Origin: a virus
DNA: 29,468 nucleotides
Direction: 5' to 3' (one strand)
IMG/VR virus record: IMGVR_UViG_3300005515_000045
Span: 1 to 29,468 of that record
The notes beneath the pieces were generated by a model. The model was not told the origin of the DNA and ran no database searches. It was given only the letters and a program-made list of their open reading frames with translations. The stretch's first letter is position 1; every line of letters begins with the position of its first letter. Shown here one piece after another: positions 1 to 6,800 of this stretch. The translations under genes and the position numbers were made by a program.

Positions 1-136
1 AGAACAAACAAACAAAAGAACAAACCGGAATTCTTGTGAACTTCCGAACTTGCAAAATGAGAACTCTTCTTCGCACAACAAGAACGCAGATCACAAAAAC
101 GATCAACAAAAATTCCCGTAAAAAAACAAGTGGGCA

Positions 137-151
137 AACGCACCATGCGTT
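137..151. repeat. Short inverted repeat, operator-like
   Basis: AACGCA and TGCGTT form a perfect 6-base inverted repeat around the centre CCA. It lies about 40 bases upstream of the promoter-like hexamers at 189-216, where a regulator binding site could sit. Size and symmetry suit a dimeric regulator, but one short copy may also be chance. Confidence 0.25.
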
Positions 152-188
152 GTCAGACGAGAAGTCAAAACCGCACTCAAGCGGAAGT

Positions 189-216
189 TTGAAACTGACG
201 CGATGGTCAATATGAA
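189..216 (+). promoter_or_regulatory. Possible sigma70-type promoter, plus strand
   Basis: TTGAAA at 189-194 matches five of six bases of the -35 consensus. After a 16-base spacer, TATGAA at 211-216 matches four of six bases of the -10 consensus. It lies in the AT-rich region and would fire rightwards, towards the tiny ORF at 516 and the hairpins at 600-678, against the end of the late operon. The call rests on hexamer matches alone. Confidence 0.35.
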
Positions 217-241
217 TAAATCTAGTGGCATCAATGGTTTA

Positions 242-276
242 GAAGATGTTCTTCAAAATATTCCTTATGGAATATT
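242..276. repeat. Two adjacent inverted repeats
   Basis: GAAGA (242-246) and TCTTC (250-254) form a 5-base stem. Directly beside it, AATATTCC (257-264) and GGAATATT (269-276) form a perfect 8-base stem around TTAT. The second is the best symmetrical site in the AT-rich region. It lies roughly 20-55 bases after the expected start of transcription from the promoter candidate at 189-216. It may be a regulator binding site or a hairpin in a leader RNA. There is no T-rich tail suggesting a terminator. Confidence 0.35.
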
Positions 277-428
277 GTTCAAGATCAACAACTTAGGTCA
301 TCTTCTTAGAGAAACACCGTCAGTTTGGTGCAACTCTAGACCCCGGCCCCGGGCTGACGGGGGTGGAATGCAGCAGCCGCGCTCTGGATATTGCGCGCGC
401 GAAAGATTGGGTATAGAGTCGCGTCCAG

Positions 429-444
429 TCGGTCAGTCGACCGA
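429..444. repeat. Short inverted repeat
   Basis: TCGGTC (429-434) and GACCGA (439-444) form a perfect 6-base stem around AGTC. It lies next to the larger hairpin at 453-483, so the two could stack in one RNA. No function can be assigned. Confidence 0.2.
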
Positions 445-452
445 TGACGAAA

Positions 453-483
453 CGCCGGGCCCCTGTTCAAAGAATGCCCGGCG
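453..483 (-). terminator. Possible terminator of the late operon
   Basis: CGCCGGGC (453-460) and GCCCGGCG (476-483) pair perfectly over 8 GC-rich bases around a 15-base loop. Read on the minus strand, the stem is followed by only three T residues, so it would be a weak intrinsic terminator. It lies about 100 bases beyond the last minus-strand stop codon at 585, a sensible place to end the late message. A simple secondary structure without terminator function is the alternative. Confidence 0.35.
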
Positions 484-515
484 CTCGTTTATCCGCACTA
501 ACGAAAGGAACCAGC

Positions 516-593
516 ATGGTCTGGAAGCTGCGGCATGACGACCTCCCAGTAGCTTGGGCACGGTTTGTCATCGCCATTACCTCATTACGCTGA
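516..593 (+). CDS. Candidate 25-residue peptide (leader peptide or small protein)
   Basis: ATG at 516 is preceded by AAAGGA at 504-509, a good ribosome binding site at a spacing of six bases. The frame encodes 25 residues beginning MVWKLRHDDL and ends at TGA 591-593. The peptide has basic and acidic residues first and a short hydrophobic stretch near its end. Directly after the stop come two hairpins (600-625 and 647-667), as expected for a short self-contained transcript. It overlaps the tail end of the minus-strand gene at 585-818. I do not recognise the peptide, and a frame this short can occur by chance; the ribosome binding site and hairpins are the only support. Confidence 0.3.
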   Translation: MVWKLRHDDLPVAWARFVIAITSLR

Positions 594-818
594 TTCCTCG
601 GGTGCACGGCTGGAACCGTGTGCCCGTGGTTCAGTGTATGCCTTGGTGCCCTCGCTCGTCGAGGGCATCGTTGCTTTTGAACCCTCCCGTGTCAGGGCTT
701 GTTTTGGAACGGCAAGCAGCATTACCGCGAGGTGCACGGCAGCCACGATGATCCCGAGCCACCCCGTGCCCGCGATGAGCACGACGTAGCCAGCAACGAT
801 GGCGATGGTCGACAGCAT
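585..818 (-). CDS. Small membrane protein at the end of the late operon
   Basis: This frame encodes 77 residues. The ATG overlaps the stop of the giant gene upstream (TGATG), so translation is probably coupled. Residues 1-38 are almost wholly hydrophobic (start MLSTIAIVAG) and would form one long or two short membrane segments. The remaining 39 residues are polar and low in complexity. I do not recognise a family. Its position after the virion genes would suit a small holin-like, superinfection-exclusion or other membrane protein, but a real holin candidate exists at 18768-19214. The polar tail overlaps the plus-strand ORF and hairpins at 516-678, so this segment may be under two constraints. 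The hydrophobic start and coupling support a real gene; the function is unknown. Confidence 0.6.
   Translation of the reverse strand: MLSTIAIVAGYVVLIAGTGWLGIIVAAVHLAVMLLAVPKQALTREGSKATMPSTSEGTKAYTEPRAHGSSRAPEESA
600..625 (+). other. RNA hairpin after the tiny ORF
   Basis: GGGTGCACGG (600-609) and CCGTGTGCCC (616-625) pair over ten bases around a six-base loop. Two of the pairs are G-U wobbles that exist only in a plus-strand RNA; on the minus strand they would be A-C mismatches. That asymmetry favours a plus-strand transcript. It lies six bases after the stop of the 25-codon ORF. Confidence 0.35.
647..678 (+). terminator. Possible intrinsic terminator, plus strand
   Basis: TGCCCTCG (647-654) and CGAGGGCA (660-667) form a perfect 8-base stem around a five-base loop. 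It is followed on the plus strand by TCGTTGCTTTT, a T-rich though interrupted tail. The minus strand has no such tail. It would end a transcript coming from the left. It lies inside the coding sequence of the small membrane protein at 585-818, so part of the signal may simply be coding sequence. Confidence 0.35.
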
Positions 819-3800
819 CAGCCCAGCGTCTCCCGCACCATGCCGCGCAGCTCCTTCGGCGCGGACTTCACCGCGCGATCGGCCCGGCTCGCCTTCAGGT
901 CCCGCACACGCTTGACGATCTGCGCGCCGGTGATCCGGATCGGCGTGCCCGGGTTGTCCTCGTTCCAGGTGGCGAGTTGCTTCCGCGCCTTCTGGACGCC
1001 CTCGGCGTCGCCGTCGGCCTGCGCCTGAGCCCAGGCGCCGGCGATCTCGCTCTCGACGTTCTTCGCCAGCGCGACGCTGCGCTGCACCTGCTGCATGCGA
1101 GCCGACTCGCGCGCGACCTCGGCCGGCTGGAAGCCGATCCCCTTCATCACCGCGTCGACGGCGTCCACGTCCATCACCTTCTGGCCCTTGGTGTTGCGGT
1201 ACTCGCCGGTCTGCCACATCGTCGTGGCCTTCACCAGGTTCTGGATCGCCACCGGCACCACGGTGCCGACGCCGGCCAGCACGTCTCCCTGCAGCACCTT
1301 CTGGCCGCCCTCGATCGCGTTTTTCGCCAAGCCGCCGGCCGCGCCGGCCAGCTCCAACACGTCGGAGCTGCGGTCGGTGTTCGAGCGCAGCAGCAGGCCG
1401 GTGCCGGGCAGCAGGTTGCCCATGCCCATGCGAAGCGACACGTCGATGGGCATGCCCGGCAGCGAGGACAGGCCGCGCGTGGCCACCTCCCCCGCGACCG
1501 AGCCCAAGCCCAGCGTCTCGGCGATGAACTTCCGCTTCGCGACCTTGCTGTTGAAGTCGTAGCCCAGCGCCTGCGCCAGCGTGTCGACCAGGTCGTCGAG
1601 ATCGTCGGCGAACGGCAGCCCGCCGGCGCCGCCCGCCAGCAGCAGCATGGCCAGCGCGACCGCGACGGCGCGCTTCCCCTCGGGGCCCGATTTGTACATC
1701 CGGGTCAGGAATTCGAGGTAGTGGGTGCTGAACTGCTTGAAGGTCATCGCCGTGGCCCCGATCGCGCCGCGGCCCCAATTCGCCTTGTTCCCCTTGTTGT
1801 ACAGGCCCTGCGTCTCGATCACGGCCTTCTCGGCGAACTTGTCCGGGTCGGCGATGTTCTCCGCCAGCGCGGTCCGGTACGCGGCGATGAAGCTGACGCG
1901 CCGGTTGAACTGCTCGGACAGGCTGAACAGCGAGCCCCAGATGAACGCGGCCTTCTTGAGCAGCGGGTTGTTGCCGAGCCGGCCCATGGCCTCGGCCTGC
2001 AGGTGGTGGATCTCCTGCGGGCTGACGATGCCGTCGGCCTCGGCGCGCCGCAGCGCGTCAGCGAGCTCGCCATCGGCCCGGCCGGTTGCCGCGACCTTCG
2101 CGGCCGCGAGCAAGCGCGCACCGGCCTTCACGGCGCCTCCGAACTGGCTCAGGTAGGGCAGCGTCATGGTGAGCGGCTGGGTGAGGTTCACCGCGGCGCT
2201 CGCCACCGACCCGCCGATGAAGTTCGTGAACAGCAGGCCGCGCAGAGCGGAGGCTTCCTCCTGCGGGTTCTGCACGTACTCGACCAGCCGCACCGCCTCG
2301 TCCTTCAAATCGCCCTGCTCCTTCGGGATCGCCTGCGCCGCCTGCTTGGCCGCGCCGAGGTGCAAGTTTCCGGCCGCGAGCCTCGCGTTGCTGGTCAAGA
2401 AAGAGGCCAGAACGCGCGTCACGTCCTCGCTGTAGCCGGCGACGCCCTGCCGATGGATCATGCGTTTCATCGCCGAGCGGTTGCTCTTGGTGAGCTTCAG
2501 GAAGTCCTGGTAGACCTGGTCGTCCGTGTTGCCGGTGACGTGTGCGAACAACTCGAGCGAGTCGAGCGGGAGCGCGCTGAACAGCTTGTGCGCCTGCTCC
2601 GACATCAGCCCGTGCGTGATCTCGGCGCCCTGGAACGCCGGATCGTCGCGCAGTTGGCGGGCCGCGCGGTTCGCCGCCAGACGGCTCTCGAACATCGCGA
2701 AGTACTCCGTCTCGCCGTCGCGCGTGATGTGCAGCGTGTGCTGGCCGAAGCGCATCAGCGGCGCGTAGCCCTCCTCCTGCAGCTTCGCGACCTGCGCGGC
2801 CTTCGCCTTGATGGCGCCAGCGGTGCGCTCGTCGCCGATCGCCTCCATGTGGTCGGCCAGCATCTCGGCCGCCTCGTCGAGCGACGAGGACATCGCCTGG
2901 CCGGCCAGCACCGAGCCCTGCTCGCCCACCAGGCGCACCAGCTCGGACTTGGCCATGTCGTCGAGCGACTGGTCGACGGCGCCGCGGAACTCGCCGTACA
3001 GCTCGACCTGCTTGTCCGTGAGTCCGAACCGGCCGGTCAGCTCCGCGCGCGCGTAGACCTTCTTGTCGTTCAGGGTGCCCTCGAAGATGGCCTTGCCGGC
3101 GGCCGCCACGTCGACCGCAGCCGCGCGCGAGCGCTTCAGGTCGCGCCAGCTATCCAGCTTCTGTAGCAGCGTGGGCGCCTTGTCTGCGGCCGCGTTCGCG
3201 TAGACGCTGATGTCCTTGATGTAGTCCTGTAGCGCGTTGAACACCTTGCCGAAGGTGGCCGGGTTCTGTTGGGCCTTGTGGTACTGCGTGCCGACGGACC
3301 GTTGCCACCAGTTGACGGTCCCGTGGCCCGTGGTCGCGTCGAGGAACAGGTTCTGCGCCGCGGTGCTGGCGCGACTGAACATCGCCATCGGCTCGGTGTC
3401 GGCGAAGGCCCGATCGCTCGGTCGCGCGGACTGCACGAAGGCGCGCGCCGGCAGGATGAAGCTCCGGATGATCTCGTCGTCTGAGAATTCCTTGTTCTTG
3501 AACTTGGGCACGTGCTCCCGCAACCACGTGCGGATCGCTGCCACGACCCGCTTGACGAAGCCCAGCTCGGGATGCGTCTGCGCCATGTCGGCCAGCACTT
3601 CCTCGGCCGCGGCGCGCCGGTCAGTGAGATTGTCGTAGTCGAGCCCATATTCGCGTGCCTTCGCGCGCACCTTCCCCGCGTTGAGGATCGCCAGGCGATC
3701 GAGGATCGTGCCCAGCGTCTGGCCGAAGGCGCCCCGCAGGCCGTAGTGCCCCAGGCCCTCGTGGAACAGCACCTTCACCACGTCGCTGTCGCCGTCGAGC

Positions 3801-6800
3801 TCGCTGGCCACCAGGTAGACCTTCCCCCCGTGATAGAAGCCGGCCGGGACTCCATCTGCGCCCTGCGACAGTTGCTGCGCGTCCAGGCGGACGATGGAGT
3901 CCGGCACCTGCGGGTCGTTGATGCTGTTGACCACCACAACTTCCGGCGGGTTCGCCCAGCGCGAAGTGATCATGTCCGCCAACTCGCGGACTTCCGACAC
4001 CCGAGCGCCACCAGCAGTTCCGCTGCGGCTCAGCGCCGGCGAATCCGGATCCGGTACACTGCCAGCGTCCCCCAGCGCAGGCTGATCGCCCAACGACTGA
4101 TCCCCGTCAGACGTGGCCTCAGAGATACCGCCGGGGGATTCGTCTTTCAGGACGAAGTGGTCGTAGAACCGGTGCCCGTCCTTCAGCTCGCGCACGATCA
4201 CGCCGACGCCCAGCGTCTCGTCGCCCACCTTCACCGCCGCCTCGTAGCGCTGCACCGACTTCACGTCCGGGCGGCCGAGCCGATCGGGCACCGTCTCCAC
4301 CAACGTTGCGCGCTCGAGCAACTGGCCGAGCGCAGCCAGCAACCTCACCTCGATCTCGTTGGCGTTCGACAGGGCGTGCTTCAGCCCGGCGCGCGTCACC
4401 TCGATGTCGGTGTCGCTGCTCGCGTTGTGGAAGGACTTGCCGGAGAACTCGCGCTCGCCGTAGGCCATCGCGCGTGCGCGAAGGATCGCCTTCGGCACCG
4501 CGCCGGCGATCTCGGAACCGGTCAGCGTGGCCACCGGATCGCGCCGGGTGCGGCTGAACATCGCGATGTGGCCCTCGTCCGACTCCTTCGTCTCGACGGT
4601 GCGGAAGAACTCGTCGAACGCGGCTCGCACGGCCGGCAGCTCTGCCTGGCCGGGGTATGGGTAGCTGGGCTCGTTCGAGCCGCCCAGGAACTCGGCCCGC
4701 GCGGCCTCGGTGATGCCCCACACCTCCTCGCTGACCACGTTGGCCAGGTAGTCGTTCGCGGCCTGCTGGTCCTGCAGCTTCGCGATGAGGTAGCTCTCGA
4801 ACGCGCGCGCGGACAGCTCGATCGGCGTGTTCCAGTAGGGCGTCGTGCGCCGCTTGTCGAGTTCCGCCGCGCGCCGGCGCAGCGTCGGCGCCTGCGTCGC
4901 GGTCGTCACCGCCTTGAAGGCCGCCGCCATCTGCGCGCGCAGGCTCGCGGCCTTGGCGCCGCCGGTGACGAATCCGCCCTCGCCGGACTGCTTCGCGAAG
5001 TAGTTGTCGACCGCGTGCCACCATTCGTGGCCGAGGCTGCCAGGCCCGCCGCCCTTCGTCAGGTTGATGACCACCTGCCCCGGCTCGTAGTGCGCCGCCG
5101 GCGCGTTCTTCCCGCCGCGTCCGCGCGCGCCGAAGGCAAGGCCGAGCTGCCCGTTCAGTGACAGAGCGCGCGGCGGCAGGTTCAGCACCGCGGCCATGTC
5201 CATCAGTGCGTCGAAGGCCTCGTTCAGGTCAGACTGCCGGCGGCCCTGCTCGACATAGTTGCCGAACTGCACGCCGCGAAACCCGAACGTCCTAGCGAAG
5301 ACCTCGGGCGTCATCGCCGCGCTGGAGCGATGGTCGTCACCGACGCGCGGCTGGTTGTCCTCACGACGTTCGTAGGGCGTTTCGCGGTACTTCGCGAGCG
5401 CCGTCTCCAGCTCGTCGAGGTGCTCGGTGAGGTATGCGCGCGCGGCCTTCACGTCGTCGAACTTCTTCAGGTCGATGTACTCGCGACCGATCTTCTTGCC
5501 GATGAAGGCGCCTGGCGTGCCCCGCTTCCCGTACAGCTCGAACTGCGGCTGGCCCTTCGCCTTGGCGCCGAGGTCCACTGTCGCCAGCTTCTCGCGGAAC
5601 TGCGCCAGCACCTCCTCGCGCGTGTTCCCGACCGCCAGCTCGCGCGGCCAGTGGCTGAAGGCGGTAGCCTTCGCCGCCTGCTCGATCACCCACTTCCTGA
5701 CGTTGCGCTCACCGCGATAGACCGCGAAGTGGTGCTCGGCGATCGTGACGCCCTTCAGCGACTTGCCGTGCCCGAACTCCTCGTAGAGCGCGGCGCGCCC
5801 CTCGAACTCGGTCTTCAGCCGCACGTTCACGTTGTTCGGCCATTCGACCAGCGTCTTGCCGGCCATCGCTGCCGCAGCCGCGTCGCGCAGCGCCTGCATT
5901 TCCTTCACCCAGCCGTCGAGCCGCCAGCTCACCTGCGGTTTGGTGCCCACCTGGTCGCGAGCGGCGCGGATCGCCGCAACGATCTTGGGCGAGGTGCCCG
6001 CGTCGAGCAGCTTCTGGTAGTCCGGCTCCGGCCAGGACTTCGACAGCGGCTCGGCGCGTGAGTCCACGGCAGCCGCCTCCTTGAGCAGCGCGGCGTAGTC
6101 CTTCCGCGCGCCGTGCAGCTTCTCGCCGAAGTCCTCGATCTTCGTGGGTGCCGGCGCCGCGCTCGGTGCAGGTGCGGCAGCCTCTTCCTTGACGGGCTTC
6201 GCCGGAGCGGTCCGGCGCTTCGTCACGGTCGACGCGGCAGCCACAGGCTGCGCCTCGGGTGCGGCGGCCGCTGCCGGCGCGCTCTCCACGACTGCCGCTG
6301 CAGGCGGCACGTCAGCAGCAGCGGCTGCCTCCTGCTTGCGCAGGCGCACCACGGCGGCCGTCGCACGTTGCATCGCCTGGGTGTCGCCGCTGTCCTTGAC
6401 GGCGTCCCAGTGCGCTTCGGCCTCGGCCAGCGTGGTCGGCTCCGCGGGCGAAGCGGGCGGCGCGGCCGACGGTGCCGCCTTGATCGGCCCGGCAATCGGC
6501 TTGGTCTTCGGGCCGTCCTTCACCCAGCTCCTGAACTCGTCGATCGGCATCTCGCTGATCGCGTGCAGACCCTTCCAGTCCTTCGCGTAGTTGGACTGGT
6601 AGATCTCGCGCGCCTGCTCGATCGAGCCCGCGCCGAGAACGACCTTGTGCTCGTCGAACTTCCCAGTGTCAGGGTGCACCTGGTCGACGATGAATACCCG
6701 CGTGCTGGCCGGGTCCGGCCCGACGAAGGTATCGACGTGGTCCTTGTCGTTGCCCACCGTGCCGCGGAAGTAGCCGTAGTGGTGCCGCAGCGTGTTCTCC

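Larger units (their letters stand above)
1..515. other. AT-rich region without a recognised gene
   Basis: About the first 330 bases are clearly richer in A and T than the GC-rich phage genes that follow, and the composition changes near position 335. The first 130 bases of the plus strand are rich in A, with GAACAAAC repeated at 2-9 and 18-25. I find no protein here that I recognise. A plus-strand frame is open from 203 to 538, but its second half is arginine- and proline-rich and looks like chance. The stretch holds several short inverted repeats and one promoter-like pair of hexamers, listed separately. It is most likely a control region, or the boundary between the late operon and whatever lies to the left. 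It could also be host DNA at a prophage edge, but I see no duplicated attachment core. Confidence 0.55.

Noticed and set aside
192-326. AAACTGACG at 192-200 and CGTCAGTTT at 318-326 as ends of a small mobile element
   Set aside because: The inverted repeat is only nine bases, no target duplication or transposase is seen, and one hit of this length in an AT-rich block is not strong.
203-538. Plus-strand open frame of 111 codons in the left region
   Set aside because: No clear ribosome binding site before ATG 203, the second half is arginine-, proline- and glycine-rich chance sequence spanning the sharp composition change near 335, and I recognise no family. The first 40 residues look more protein-like, but not enough to call.
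977-3166. Long plus-strand open frame opposite the giant gene
   Set aside because: Rich in R, H, L and V with no domain pattern; typical of antisense frames in GC-rich genes. The same holds for the frames at 7328-10861 and 3512-5161.
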